Of a stretch of 54,596 bases of DNA, positions 24,326 to 34,259 are shown piece by piece. The DNA comes from Gammaproteobacteria bacterium. Lineage in GTDB: Bacteria > Pseudomonadota > Gammaproteobacteria > DSM-16500. The stretch is from NCBI GenBank assembly GCA_013287025.1, contig JABDEN010000005.1, forward strand, positions 1 through 54,596, given 5' to 3'. Every line of letters starts with the position of its first letter. Positions within the stretch are counted from its first letter, which is position 1. The notes beneath the pieces were generated by a model, which saw nothing but the letters and a program-made list of their open reading frames with translations, searched no databases and had not been told where the DNA came from. Both the position numbers and the translations under genes were made by a program.

Positions 24326-24796
24326 CTACGACAGTGGATTTTTTTGTATTGAATAAAGCTGTGACTGCAAGGTTTTTTCAAATTCTCGAGGATTATGGAT
24401 ATCTCGAAAAGGATCGCTTGCCCCGCCGAACGAATTAATAAAAACGGTGCCATAATTCAACCATTGACCAATTAAGCTTTGATTCACGGTTACATTCGCA
24501 AGCGCTGATAATCGGGTGTCATTCGTATGACGAACAAAAAATCCTTCACGCATCATCACTCGAATGTTAGTGACGGCAAATTCAGAAAAATAGTACATTA
24601 ACAGTTGATTAATCCAATAAAATCCAGCGGCAATCGCAGCAAGGATCGCTGCTTTCTGAACGAATGGATTTGCATTCAAGAGAAAAAATATGGCAAGTAT
24701 TGAAAAGAAGACCGGAGCCGTAAAAATGATCAAGCTCTTTTTAGTCTGAAAAAGGATTTTTTCATTAGGGACTAAATTTTTTTGAATATAGCTCAT
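24326..24796 (-). CDS. PH-domain (bPH/DUF304-like) membrane protein
   Basis: A 156-residue protein. Two hydrophobic helices (LIIFTAPVFFSILAIFFLL and AAILAAIAAGFYWINQLLMYY, shortened) follow the characteristic MSYIQKNLVPNEKILFQTK opening, and the second half is a bacterial PH domain (FAVTNIRVMMREGFFVRHT, LSALANVTVNQSLIGQWLNY, GTVFINSFGG). I start at 24796, preceded by GAGGTG; in-frame ATGs at 24838 and 24829 would add up to 14 residues. Related YdbS/YdbT-like proteins are of unclear function. Ends 24326; the adjacent oxidoreductase gene lies 11 bases upstream of 24838. Confidence 0.8.
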   Translation of the reverse strand: MSYIQKNLVPNEKILFQTKKSLIIFTAPVFFSILAIFFLLNANPFVQKAAILAAIAAGFYWINQLLMYYFSEFAVTNIRVMMREGFFVRHTNDTRLSALANVTVNQSLIGQWLNYGTVFINSFGGASDPFRDIHNPREFEKTLQSQLYSIQKNPLS

Positions 24797-24849
24797 TTTA
24801 GCATTCACCTCGTCATCAAAACCTGCCATGCCTACCATATTTTAATCAA

Positions 24850-25995
24850 TCATATTAAAGAAGGCAATTGCTTTGCATAAGTCGCTCGTTCTTTCACCGC
24901 ATTATTCGTCAAGACAAAACCCGCTAAGTTTTTGTCTTGATTATAAAATAATGCGTAAGTGTCGTTTTCTTTCGTCTCAATCATCCACTCCCCAGGCATA
25001 CCTTTGGGGGGAGGGCAGACGGCAATAGGATGCGCCGGGGTCTTTACGACGACAGGCATGGCGGGGTATAGCACAGGTGTGGGGTTGCCGTTTAGTGTTT
25101 GTGCCAATGCTTTCGCACAATTTAAAATAGGGGCAATATAAGGTAATACATGTCCTTCGACTTCAGCGCAATCACCGAGCGCATAGATATTTTTGACACT
25201 CGTCTCAAGGTAGCGATTGACTAAAATGCCACGACTAGTTTTAATTTCTGACTTTTCAGCAAGTTCAATATGTGGCTTTAAACCAATGGCAGATAGTACA
25301 AAGTCCACTTCTAATTCATTACCGTTGGTTAATTCGAGATTATAGCCGTTTATCATTTTTTCAACACGGGTGGCCGTGCAACCCAAATGAAAAGTCACAT
25401 TATTTTCTTCCAACGCCGTTTGTAAAATTTTGCCAATATTTTCTGGTATTAATAAATCTAAAGGCGCTTTGGCAGGAGCAATAACATGTACTTTATATCC
25501 AGCATTACTTAAATCATTGGCAAATTCACATCCAATTAATCCAGCGCCTAAGATGGCAATCGTTTTTTTATTTCTAATAAGTTCTTGAAAAGTTGCATAA
25601 TGATAGATATGATTCACCGAAAGCACTTCTTTGGCACCACTTCCTTTTAACTGCGGTTTAATCACTTCTGCCCCACACGCTAATACCAACGATTGATAAT
25701 GCAAAGGTTCATCACGGATTAAAACGGCATTATTTGGAATATCCAGAGCGGTGATAGGGCATTTGGTAATGATAGTCGCATTTAATTGAATTGCCATCGC
25801 TTCCGCGGATGCGGAGATGAGCGAGGTCGAAGTTTTGCCTTGGGTTAAAGCGGTCGAAAGTTGCGGTTTTGGGTAACTTTCGCCTTCATCCGCCGTAATT
25901 ATGGTCAGAGGAGTTTTTTGATTTAGCCTCCGAAATTCACGAGCGAGTTGATAGCCGGCAAGTCCAGTTCCAATAATGACGATTGGGAGTTGCAT
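24850..25995 (-). CDS. rubredoxin reductase-like NAD(P)H/FAD oxidoreductase
   Basis: A 381-residue pyridine nucleotide-disulfide oxidoreductase family protein. The FAD loop IIGTGLAGYQLAREFRR is at the N-terminus, the NAD(P) loop ILGAGLIGCEFANDL in the middle and the second FAD motif IYALGDCAEVEG near residue 265. The early ESYPKPQLS segment and overall length match rubredoxin-NAD reductases (AlkT/RubB type). It would pass electrons from NADH to a rubredoxin, used against oxygen or in hydroxylations; no rubredoxin gene is in the window. Divergent from ubiC. Confidence 0.85.
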   Translation of the reverse strand: MQLPIVIIGTGLAGYQLAREFRRLNQKTPLTIITADEGESYPKPQLSTALTQGKTSTSLISASAEAMAIQLNATIITKCPITALDIPNNAVLIRDEPLHYQSLVLACGAEVIKPQLKGSGAKEVLSVNHIYHYATFQELIRNKKTIAILGAGLIGCEFANDLSNAGYKVHVIAPAKAPLDLLIPENIGKILQTALEENNVTFHLGCTATRVEKMINGYNLELTNGNELEVDFVLSAIGLKPHIELAEKSEIKTSRGILVNRYLETSVKNIYALGDCAEVEGHVLPYIAPILNCAKALAQTLNGNPTPVLYPAMPVVVKTPAHPIAVCPPPKGMPGEWMIETKENDTYALFYNQDKNLAGFVLTNNAVKERATYAKQLPSLI

Positions 25996-26076
25996 GTTTT
26001 TTCCCTTATAATGAGTGCTTAAGACGCGAAAAGAATGTAATTATTATATTAAAACTACTGACGCACGTATACGTAT

Positions 26077-26601
26077 ATGATTTCTCAAAAAAAATGGTAC
26101 AAAAATCTCGATTCTTCGGTCCCACCGAATTTATCGGCATGGCTTCTCCATGAAGGGTCATTCATGGAACGTTTAAAAAATCATGGCATTTTCGGTGCAA
26201 AAATTACGATTATTAATGAATCGTGGCAATTGCCATTTGATGATGAAAAAGAAATATTACCTATTGAAAGTGAAGCGTTAGTGCGAGAAGTGTGGATTAC
26301 GAGTGAAAATAAATGCTGGATGTTGGCAAGATCTGTGATTCCATCTGGTTTTTTAAAAGGGAAATTTAAAGCATTACAAGATCTCAATACCCGTCCTATT
26401 GGCACTATTTTATTCCAAGATAAAAATATTGTACGAAGTGAGTTTGAATTTCGATTGATTGATCATACATTTGATTTATATCATCAACTCAAAAATAATA
26501 TGCAAAATACCAAAATGTATGCGAGACGATCTTTATTTAGTATTGAAAAAGATGCATTGTTGTTAACAGAAGTATTTATGCCGGACATGATGACCTTATG
26601 A
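26077..26601 (+). CDS. ubiC: chorismate pyruvate-lyase
   Basis: A 174-residue UbiC, which converts chorismate to 4-hydroxybenzoate plus pyruvate, the first committed step of ubiquinone synthesis. Family features: SVPPNLSAWLLHEGSFMERLK at the N-terminus (shortened), ALVREVWI, WMLARSVIP and RRSLFSI near the C-terminus. The start ATG has no clear ribosome binding site; a palindrome ACGTATACGT (26065-26074) lies directly before it. Its stop overlaps the ubiA ATG by four bases, so the two are translationally coupled. Confidence 0.9.
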   Translation: MISQKKWYKNLDSSVPPNLSAWLLHEGSFMERLKNHGIFGAKITIINESWQLPFDDEKEILPIESEALVREVWITSENKCWMLARSVIPSGFLKGKFKALQDLNTRPIGTILFQDKNIVRSEFEFRLIDHTFDLYHQLKNNMQNTKMYARRSLFSIEKDALLLTEVFMPDMMTL

Positions 26602-27455
26602 ATATAGATACGATAAAACAATATTTCATTTTAATGCGATTACATCGACCCGTTGGAATTTTTTTATTATTATGGCCAACACTATGGGGATTATGGTTGG
26701 CAAGTGATGGCATACCAGAATTATCGTTTCTCATGATTTTTATCGCAGGCGTGATTGTGATGCGCTCTGCGGGATGTGTTATTAATGATATTTGGGATCG
26801 TCATAAAGATGGATTTGTGGAGCGAACACGAGATCGGCCCATTGCTTCAGAAAAAATTTCTGTGCAATCCGCTATTTTTTTATTTTTGATATTGATGGTA
26901 TTAGCATTTTTGCTGGTTTTGCAATGTAATAAATTGACAGTGTTACTTGCTTTTTGTGGCGCTCTCTTTGCTGTGGTATATCCTTTGTTGAAGCGCGTGA
27001 CGCATTTACCGCAATTAGGATTGGGTATTGCATTTACATGGGGAATTCCCATGGCTTTTGCGGCTGTCACCAATTCTGTTCCGGGGAAAGCATGGATTTT
27101 ATTTTTTGGAAGTGCGATTTGGCCAATCATTTATGACACTCAATATGCGATGACAGATCGAGATGATGATATAAAAATTGGTATAAAATCGACGGCTATT
27201 TTGTTTGGAAAATATGACAAATGGATCATAGGGATTTTACAAGCGATCTTTCTTTTTTTATTGGTGTGTACGGGTAAGATTTTTCAATTGGGCGATGCAT
27301 ATTTTTATGGTGTAATAGTGGTTCTGCTATTATTTTTATACCAACTTTATTTACTGAAAGATCGAAACCCGCTTAAATGTTTTCAAGCTTTTTTAAATAA
27401 TCAATGGGTAGGTTTTATTATTTTTATTGGGATTTTATGGGGACAAACGGTGTGA
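26598..27455 (+). CDS. ubiA: 4-hydroxybenzoate polyprenyltransferase
   Basis: A 285-residue integral membrane prenyltransferase joining 4-hydroxybenzoate with the polyprenyl chain of ubiquinone. Both Asp-rich motifs are visible: NDIWDRHKDGFVERTRDRP (about residue 65) and YDTQYAMTDRDDDIKIG (about 180), among about eight transmembrane helices. Overlaps ubiC by four bases and pdxB by four bases, giving a tight operon. Confidence 0.96.
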   Translation: MNIDTIKQYFILMRLHRPVGIFLLLWPTLWGLWLASDGIPELSFLMIFIAGVIVMRSAGCVINDIWDRHKDGFVERTRDRPIASEKISVQSAIFLFLILMVLAFLLVLQCNKLTVLLAFCGALFAVVYPLLKRVTHLPQLGLGIAFTWGIPMAFAAVTNSVPGKAWILFFGSAIWPIIYDTQYAMTDRDDDIKIGIKSTAILFGKYDKWIIGILQAIFLFLLVCTGKIFQLGDAYFYGVIVVLLLFLYQLYLLKDRNPLKCFQAFLNNQWVGFIIFIGILWGQTV

Positions 27456-28540
27456 AAATTGTTGCTGATGAAAATATTCCGTGGGTATCGCATTATTTTG
27501 GTGATGCAATTTTAAAACCAGGCCGACAAATTACAAGTCAAGATCTTGTCGATGCTGAAATGCTTTTGGTGCGCTCGATTACCAATGTCGATCGAAGTCT
27601 ACTGCAAAATACTCAAATAAAATTTGTCGGAAGCACGACAACCGGCGCTGATCATATCGATACGGCATGGTTGGATGAAAATAATATTACTTATCGAGTC
27701 GCGAAAGGCTGTAATGCCGATGCGGTTCTAGAATATGTCATTGCGATTCTTGCAAGCTTACAAAAAAGAAATTTTTTGCCGACCAAAAAATTACGCGCGG
27801 CCGTCATTGGTGTAGGTACCATTGGCAGTAAAGTGGTTGAAAAATTAGAATGGTTAGGAATGGAGGTTATTTGTTGTGATCCCATTCGTGCCATCAATGA
27901 ACCTGATTTTCAATCAATAGCATTAGACAAAATTTCTGACGTAGATTTTATTACCTTGCATACGCCTTTAACGAACGATGGTGAGTATCCCACCTTTCAT
28001 ATGATCAATAAAGATTTTTTAACAAGACAAAAAAATAATTGTATTTTATTAAACACCAGTCGTGGCGGCGTGATTAATTCTAATGATTTAAAATTGTATG
28101 GCGGACATCTCATGTGGTGCCTGGATGTTTTCGAGGGGGAACCTTTTATCGATTTTGAAATGTTAGATGAAGCATTGATTGCAACGCCACATATCGCTGG
28201 ATATTCAGAACAAGCAAAATATCGCGGTATTGAAATGATTTACCAGGCCGCCCACGAATTGAATATTATTCCTACTGCTTTGCCGCAAATTCATAAAAGA
28301 ATATCCTGCGATGTAAATTCAATAGCAAAAAATTGGCGTGATGTTGTCCTTCAGATTTTTGATCCTTATGAATTAAGCAGTCAAATGAAGGTGCGGATGA
28401 TAGAAGATCCGGATCATGCATTTGATGACATGCGAAAAAATTTTAAAACGCGTAATGAGTTTAGGTTTATAGATTTAGTAAATATGAAAGTGGATGAACA
28501 GAATAAAAAAGTTTTAGAGCAGTTGGGGTTTGGTTTATAG
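27452..28540 (+). CDS. pdxB: erythronate-4-phosphate dehydrogenase
   Basis: A 362-residue NAD-dependent 2-hydroxyacid dehydrogenase in pyridoxal phosphate synthesis. The start is GTG at 27452 (VKIVADENIPW matches the family N-terminus), overlapping the ubiA stop by four bases; upstream in-frame starts lie inside ubiA. The motifs are FVGSTTTGADHID, the NAD loop VIGVGTIGSKVVEKL, TPLTNDGEYPTFHMI, NTSRGG and TPHIAGYS. The C-terminal dimerisation segment is present. An 81-bp palindromic repeat follows 15 bases after the stop. Confidence 0.93.
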   Translation: MKIVADENIPWVSHYFGDAILKPGRQITSQDLVDAEMLLVRSITNVDRSLLQNTQIKFVGSTTTGADHIDTAWLDENNITYRVAKGCNADAVLEYVIAILASLQKRNFLPTKKLRAAVIGVGTIGSKVVEKLEWLGMEVICCDPIRAINEPDFQSIALDKISDVDFITLHTPLTNDGEYPTFHMINKDFLTRQKNNCILLNTSRGGVINSNDLKLYGGHLMWCLDVFEGEPFIDFEMLDEALIATPHIAGYSEQAKYRGIEMIYQAAHELNIIPTALPQIHKRISCDVNSIAKNWRDVVLQIFDPYELSSQMKVRMIEDPDHAFDDMRKNFKTRNEFRFIDLVNMKVDEQNKKVLEQLGFGL

Positions 28541-28555
28541 CTCGTCGTGCGTTGC

Positions 28556-28636
28556 CGTCGTCCCGCGATTTATTCGCGGGATCCAGAATGGCTTAGTCGC
28601 TGTCGCTAGATCCCGCGGACGAGCCGCGGGACGACG
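28556..28636. repeat. 81-bp palindromic repeat, copy 3
   Basis: Arms 28556-28586 and 28606-28636 around a 19-bp centre, as in the copies at 8211 and 10778, with a few arm differences (gatttattcgcgg, gctagatccc). It follows the pdxB stop. The 28637-28700 stretch holds further repeat-like sequence (ccccggagtgacag). Confidence 0.88.
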
Positions 28637-28700
28637 GTAGTGAAGTTTAGTAGACTGGGAGCTGCACTTTCCCGGTAATGACAGCATGGACTTTTTTCGC

Positions 28701-30647
28701 CTACCCCGGAGTGACAGATTTGTTGATGCCTTTTTTAGACGTTTCTAAAACCTCACTCATTTCCTTTAAAATAATCGCAGACTTTTGCGGTAAATTTACT
28801 TTATCCTCTGGTATCGTTAATTTTTCGGTTTCTTCATAATTTTTTGTGAGGGTTTGGAAAAAATTGAGTTCTTTTGTTTTTAAAGCCAGCTTGTTTGCTA
28901 ATCTTGGATTGAATTCTTCAAGTTTTAGAATGGTATTATTTTTTTGTTCATCTTCAGATTTTTGTGACAGTGCATCCTTTTCTTTCGAAAGATGTGCAAT
29001 ATGCGCTTTAAGTTTGGGATTGATAACCTCATTTTTATCATCCGCTTTAAAAAACATGTACGGATTTTGTTTATAATATTCCACGGTACTGTCGTAACGT
29101 TCTTCCAGATATTTTTGTTGTTTTTCGAGATAGAGCATTCGACTATGTAATGTTTGCATGAGTTCATGATGAATAGTTAATCCACTATAATTTCCTGCAT
29201 ATTCAAAATGACTGACGATGAACGTGTACAATCCTCTTTTTGCTTTTAATGTGTTTTCTAAATATTTTTGATATGTTTCAAGACGTTCGTGATTCATGCA
29301 AAGATCATCTTTGTAGGTTTCAATGTATTCTTCTAGATTTTCAATGATTTCAGGAGGAATATTGAATAAAGAAAATGGTCTGTAATGCATGAATTCACGT
29401 AATTTTGCCAATTGCTCATCTATGACAATTAAATTATTTTCATTAGATTCGAGTCTTGCGAGATAATACACATACTTTTGTCTGGCATAATCGACAGGAA
29501 TTCGGAGTTCATAGGTAATTTGGTTGTAACGTTCAACTAATAATTCAACATGATTTAATAGATATCCATCTTTGAGATGTAGCTCACTTTCCAAATTGTC
29601 AGCGATACATGCTAATTTTTCTAAAAGAAAATTTAATTTTTTTAATTGATTTTTTATTCCTTCCGTAAAAGGATTGGATTGTTCCGCAATGATGGCTTGA
29701 TAATCAAATTGAAAAAGTGAATTGTAAGCGCGTCGCAAGTCTTTCACAAAGGTTGTCATCCAGCCGACACTTTGAAAAAAACCAGATTGTTGATATTCTT
29801 CATGATCATTTAATACTTTTTTAATACCAATGACACCATTTAATAATAGCTTAAGATTTTTAATCGTATCGGAATCTTTCGTATTTATTTCATAATAATT
29901 TAATATGTTTTCTAGCGAATCTTGCGATTCTATTTTAATTTCGCGTGGAAAATAGTCTTCAGGATAAATACATTTCACCCATCCGTCATTTTTCTTAACC
30001 AGAAATGTGACAAAATCATCTTCTTTTTTATCCTTTTTTTCAGACTCGATATCTTTCACGATCATTTGCTTTCTTCGAATATAATTTTCTTTATATTTTT
30101 CGAGTGCAATCAATTGTTCAATGCAAATATTTTCTAACTTTTCCAAATTTTCATGCGTAATATATTGCGATAATTTATTGAGTTTTTGAATGAGTTCCGG
30201 CAAAACGACGCTAATGATAAACTTTTTCGCCTGCGAGATATAAAGCGTCAAAATATTGTTGGTAGAACTAAATATTTTATAATTTTGGCGAAAATCATAG
30301 ATATCTTGAATCATTTCCAGTTTGTTAAAAAATGCAATAATAGGTTCACCGTGAGAACACAATTGTTTTTGCGCTGCATTTTCAATCGCATGCAACATGT
30401 TTAAGCAAGCTTTTAAATCTCGTATCACCGGAAGATCATGTTCGACAATTAAATATTTTTTTTGCGCGTCACGAAATGAATTTTTAAATTCATGATGAAG
30501 TTCCGGTGTTACCATTTCTTCTAAGTGTTTGAGAAGTATTTCATTTAAGATGATGGTAACATGGTAAATAAATTCAGCAGTATTTTGGGAATTATCTGAA
30601 AGTTTTTGCAGAAATTTAATAATTTCTAAGATTTGTTCTGGCGTCAT
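28701..30647 (-). CDS. 648-residue coiled-coil protein, effector-like
   Basis: A large, soluble, almost entirely helical protein without a recognised family. I place the start at the ATG at 30647, which has GGAG (minus strand, 30654-30657) six bases before it; an in-frame ATG at 30662 has no site. Long heptad-rich stretches occur around residues 330-460 and 510-620 (e.g. HRYNQITYELRI-like and YLEKQQKYLEERYDS). No membrane segment or signal peptide. The last residues (NKSVTPG) derive from repeat-like sequence, so the C-terminus may be altered. Such proteins are common among Dot/Icm substrates; that is inference. Confidence 0.75.
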   Translation of the reverse strand: MTPEQILEIIKFLQKLSDNSQNTAEFIYHVTIILNEILLKHLEEMVTPELHHEFKNSFRDAQKKYLIVEHDLPVIRDLKACLNMLHAIENAAQKQLCSHGEPIIAFFNKLEMIQDIYDFRQNYKIFSSTNNILTLYISQAKKFIISVVLPELIQKLNKLSQYITHENLEKLENICIEQLIALEKYKENYIRRKQMIVKDIESEKKDKKEDDFVTFLVKKNDGWVKCIYPEDYFPREIKIESQDSLENILNYYEINTKDSDTIKNLKLLLNGVIGIKKVLNDHEEYQQSGFFQSVGWMTTFVKDLRRAYNSLFQFDYQAIIAEQSNPFTEGIKNQLKKLNFLLEKLACIADNLESELHLKDGYLLNHVELLVERYNQITYELRIPVDYARQKYVYYLARLESNENNLIVIDEQLAKLREFMHYRPFSLFNIPPEIIENLEEYIETYKDDLCMNHERLETYQKYLENTLKAKRGLYTFIVSHFEYAGNYSGLTIHHELMQTLHSRMLYLEKQQKYLEERYDSTVEYYKQNPYMFFKADDKNEVINPKLKAHIAHLSKEKDALSQKSEDEQKNNTILKLEEFNPRLANKLALKTKELNFFQTLTKNYEETEKLTIPEDKVNLPQKSAIILKEMSEVLETSKKGINKSVTPG

Positions 30648-30699
30648 CCGTAACTCCAACATTTTATTTTGTGAGGTCCGTTAAGTAAAAACAGACCTT

Positions 30700-33090
30700 T
30701 TAATATACACCACCTGGATTATTTATTGAATCATCATGAGCCGCGGTCGTGTTATCTTGTGTCAGCGTACTTTGATCTTCCTCTGGTACAAATGGTGACA
30801 TGAAATATTCGAATTTGGCAAGCGGGTCATGCGCGTTGGTTCTTTTGCCGGTTTGTGGGTCAATGCGAACGCTTACAATGCCAGGCGGTTGTAGAATAGG
30901 TTGTTCGGGATGATTTTTTAATGCAGTTTGCATGAAGTCGATCCACATTGGCAAAGCCGCTTGTGCACCATATTCATGTAAAGAACGTTGTTCATGATCA
31001 AAGCCAAGCCAAGTGATGGTGACAATTTCGCGATTATATCCGGCGAACCATGCATCCACTTCATTTTGTGTTGTGCCCGTTTTCCCGGCTAAATCTTTTC
31101 GGTTAAGTACTCGAGCTTGCTTTGCCGAACCATTTTGAATCACATCTTGTAAAGCTGAGGTAATTAAAAATGCATTCTGTGGGCTAATCACGCGAGGCGC
31201 ATGCGTTGGGTCGGGTTTTGCTTTTTCTTCAGGCTGCGGACAGTCCATACAGGCTGAAAGTGGTTTTGCTTGATAAATGATTTGTTCGCCTTGCTGAATA
31301 GAATCAATCGCGTAGGGCACGACTTTAAAGCCACCATTTGCAAAAATAGCGTAAGCGGATGCCATTTGTAATGGTGTCACCATCGCTGTGCCTAAGGCTA
31401 ACGTTAAATTGGGTGGTAATTGGCCTTTTGTGAATCCAAATTTTTGTGAATATTTAACCGCATAGGAAATGCCGGTTAAATCAAGTAAACGAATGGACAC
31501 AAGATTACGTGAAAGAATAAGTCCTTCGCGTAAGCGTGTGGGACCATAAAAACGTCTCGAACTATTTTGTGGACGCCATAAGCTATTGTCATTAGGATTT
31601 TCCACCACGACGGGCGCATCGTTAATAATAGTCGCGAGTGTGTAACCTTTTTCTAAAGCGGCGGAATAAATAAAAGGTTTGAAGCTTGAGCCCGCTTGTC
31701 GATTCGCATTCGTAATGCGATTAAATTTGCTAGTTTGATAATCAAATCCGCCGACCATCGCAAGAATTTGGCCGTTGACGGGATTTAAAGCCACAATGCC
31801 GGCTTCGGCTTTCGGAACCTGAGTCAAACGGTACCCTTGTGGTCCGGGTGTGATTCGAACGAGATCGCCCAATTTAGCGATTTCCCCTGCGGTTTTTGGG
31901 AATCGATCAAGAAGATCTTCATTAATTTGTTTGCGGGCCCAGCTCAATCCCTGCCAAGGAATCGTTAAAAGAGACCCATTGGCGCGTAAAACTGTCATGG
32001 TGTTCGTAGTGATATCAATCACCACCGCAGGCTCTAGTCCATTTACGATTGGGATATTGTCGAGTTTCTTTTCCCATTCTTCCATTTGTTTTAAGTCAGG
32101 AACCCCTAAATTTCCTTCTGACCCGCGATAACCATGCCGTTGATCATAAGTGATTAAGCCATCACGAACGACTTGATTGGCCAATACTTGTAAGTGACTG
32201 TCGACTGTCGTGTAAACTTTAAAACCATCGGTATAGACTTCGTCTCCGTACATTTGTTGTAACTGTTGTCGTACGAGTTCGCCCACGTAAGGTGCTTTAA
32301 TTTCTGTTTGTAATTCATGATAATGCGCATTGAGTGGCGCGGCTAAGGCTTTATCATAAGATTTTTTATCAATGTAACCGACCTCGAGCATGCGTTGTAA
32401 TACATGGTCTCTACGCTTTTTGGCGGCGATGGGATTCGTTAAAGGGTTTAAGGCAGAAGGTGCTTTGGGTAATCCTGCCAACATCGCAAATTGATCAAGT
32501 GATAATTGATTTAAAGATTTGCCATAATAAACTTCAGCCGCGGCTTCGACGCCATAGGCGCGCGAACCGAAAAAGATTTTATTAAGGTAAAGTTCGAGGA
32601 TTTTTTGTTTGCTGAGGGTATGATCGATTTTAAGCGCAAGCAAGATTTCTCGTAATTTACGTCCAAAGGTTTTATGACGCGTTAAATAAAAAGTGCGGGC
32701 GACTTGCATAGTGATGGTGCTGCCGCCTTGTTCTTTGCGGCCGGTGGCAATCAATTTAATGCTAGCACGCATTAAACCTGGGATATCAATGCCAGGATGT
32801 TGAAAATATCGTTGATCTTCAGTCGCAAGTAGCGCATTAATGAGTTGTTTTGGAATTTGATCATAAGGGACTGGGATACGACGAATTTCACCATATTCGG
32901 CAATCAATTTGCCATCATGCGTAAAAACTTGTAGTGGGACTTGTAAATGAACGGTATTTAATTCTTTGATATCGGGTAGTTGAAATTCCATGTAATATAT
33001 GATGCCTGCGGCGGCTAAGCCCACTACCACCACACCCAGAATAAATAATTTTTTTATAAAGCGTAAGAAAGATCTCATATCATCAAACAT
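30700..33090 (-). CDS. mrcA: penicillin-binding protein 1A
   Basis: A 796-residue bifunctional class A penicillin-binding protein. An N-terminal membrane anchor (about 12-32) is followed by the glycosyltransferase domain (TEDQRYFQHPGIDIPGLMRA, GGSTITMQVAR, LNKIFFG) and a transpeptidase domain with the active-site SSFKPF (SxxK), SRN and KTGTTQ. An OB-like insert lies between. It polymerises and cross-links peptidoglycan. It is divergent from the pilus genes, the usual layout in Gammaproteobacteria. In-frame ATG codons five residues apart leave the start slightly uncertain. Confidence 0.95.
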   Translation of the reverse strand: MFDDMRSFLRFIKKLFILGVVVVGLAAAGIIYYMEFQLPDIKELNTVHLQVPLQVFTHDGKLIAEYGEIRRIPVPYDQIPKQLINALLATEDQRYFQHPGIDIPGLMRASIKLIATGRKEQGGSTITMQVARTFYLTRHKTFGRKLREILLALKIDHTLSKQKILELYLNKIFFGSRAYGVEAAAEVYYGKSLNQLSLDQFAMLAGLPKAPSALNPLTNPIAAKKRRDHVLQRMLEVGYIDKKSYDKALAAPLNAHYHELQTEIKAPYVGELVRQQLQQMYGDEVYTDGFKVYTTVDSHLQVLANQVVRDGLITYDQRHGYRGSEGNLGVPDLKQMEEWEKKLDNIPIVNGLEPAVVIDITTNTMTVLRANGSLLTIPWQGLSWARKQINEDLLDRFPKTAGEIAKLGDLVRITPGPQGYRLTQVPKAEAGIVALNPVNGQILAMVGGFDYQTSKFNRITNANRQAGSSFKPFIYSAALEKGYTLATIINDAPVVVENPNDNSLWRPQNSSRRFYGPTRLREGLILSRNLVSIRLLDLTGISYAVKYSQKFGFTKGQLPPNLTLALGTAMVTPLQMASAYAIFANGGFKVVPYAIDSIQQGEQIIYQAKPLSACMDCPQPEEKAKPDPTHAPRVISPQNAFLITSALQDVIQNGSAKQARVLNRKDLAGKTGTTQNEVDAWFAGYNREIVTITWLGFDHEQRSLHEYGAQAALPMWIDFMQTALKNHPEQPILQPPGIVSVRIDPQTGKRTNAHDPLAKFEYFMSPFVPEEDQSTLTQDNTTAAHDDSINNPGGVY

Positions 33091-33247
33091 TCAATCATGA
33101 AAGTTGCATTTTACACTAAAAGTAGCGAAAATATTACACTTCCCATCGTTTATTTTGTGTTTTTTTTGTAAATCCGACTTCAAATCTTCCCAAATCGTTC
33201 AAAAGACTTACAGCCTTTGGCAATTTTTCATTTTTAGGAGATATTTA

Positions 33248-33712
33248 TTGCAAAATTTTATTCAAAAAATATCGCGATTAGCGATAAAAAATACCAAGAT
33301 TTTTTGTTGGTGGATGGCGATCTTGGCATTTTTTATGTGGGTGATTCCGCACTTTTATTTTTTACATCGTATTCAGCAATTAAAGAATGAGGTGGTGGTG
33401 TTAAAAAATAAAATCGAAAAAAATCCAAAACCAAAAGACCCGAATGTTTTTACCAAAACGCTTGACGATGCCGCGCTTAAACAAAAATGGTTATCCAATT
33501 TATTTTCTTCGATGGCTAACAGTCAAATTCAATGGAAGCGCGTGATTGATCAAAAAGACAAACTCATTTTAGTAGGAGAGTCTCCAGAATTTTTGCAACT
33601 TGAACACTTTTTATTTGACACTAAAAAATCCCATCTTCGCTTTATCATTCAAAAAATCGAGATGATGAGTACGTTACATTTTGAATTAATCATGGATAAA
33701 AAAAATGGATGA
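33248..33712 (+). CDS. pilN: type IV pilus assembly protein PilN-like
   Basis: A 154-residue protein from a TTG at 33248, chosen because AGGAG (33236-33240) precedes it by seven bases. One membrane helix (WWMAILAFFMWVIPHFYFL) is followed by a short coiled coil (IQQLKNEVVVLKNKIEK) and a ferredoxin-like periplasmic domain, the PilN plan. PilN pairs with PilO in the inner-membrane alignment complex. The preceding gene in most species, pilM, is missing here: ponA lies directly upstream in the other direction. Identification rests on architecture and the pilO-pilQ neighbours. Confidence 0.7.
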   Translation: MQNFIQKISRLAIKNTKIFCWWMAILAFFMWVIPHFYFLHRIQQLKNEVVVLKNKIEKNPKPKDPNVFTKTLDDAALKQKWLSNLFSSMANSQIQWKRVIDQKDKLILVGESPEFLQLEHFLFDTKKSHLRFIIQKIEMMSTLHFELIMDKKNG

Positions 33713-34259
33713 TATGCGCATTCGAATTATTATTTTATTTTTGGTAAGCGTAAGCAGTATATGGTATCTCGATTTTCCTTACAAAATATCGGAAATTAAG
33801 GATCTTAAAGCAAAATTATTGACATTAGATAAACAAAGCAACGTCACTCTGGCGCGTCCATCCACAATGTTTCTTATCAAAGATGAACGAGGGGCCGTTG
33901 AAATGTTGCAGGATTTTATAAGCTATTGTAACCATCAAGGAATTTTGATTAAAAAAATAAGTAATGTTCAACATGTCAGGAAAAATGGCTTTCAGGAAAC
34001 ACGTTTTTCTTTGCAAATTATCGGTGATTTTATCCCACTCATGACAACTTTTGAGAAGTTTGATTCGCCAATATTGTTACAACATTTTACGATGGACATT
34101 GAAGATAATATGGCGTTGATGAAAACAAATATCAGCATTTTTCATGTGAAAAGTAAATTAACGCGTCGTATTGTAAGCTTCGGTACGTTAACAGCGAATG
34201 GAGCGAATTTCAGCATTCATATTTTATCAAATGGCAAAATATTATGGAGAAAAATATGA
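33705..34259 (+). CDS. pilO: type IV pilus assembly protein PilO-like
   Basis: A 184-residue protein with an N-terminal membrane helix (IIILFLVSVSSIWYL), a short coiled coil and a PilO-type periplasmic domain (MLQDFISYCNHQGILIKKI, FSLQIIGDFIPLMTTFEKF). The C-terminal 35 residues may replace a separate PilP. It overlaps pilN by eight bases and pilQ by four, so the three are co-translated. Confidence 0.7.
   Translation: MDDMRIRIIILFLVSVSSIWYLDFPYKISEIKDLKAKLLTLDKQSNVTLARPSTMFLIKDERGAVEMLQDFISYCNHQGILIKKISNVQHVRKNGFQETRFSLQIIGDFIPLMTTFEKFDSPILLQHFTMDIEDNMALMKTNISIFHVKSKLTRRIVSFGTLTANGANFSIHILSNGKILWRKI

Noticed and set aside
8211..28636. Spaced repeats as a possible CRISPR array
   Set aside because: Only three copies, kilobases apart, each palindromic over 81 bp; no regular short spacers and no cas genes.
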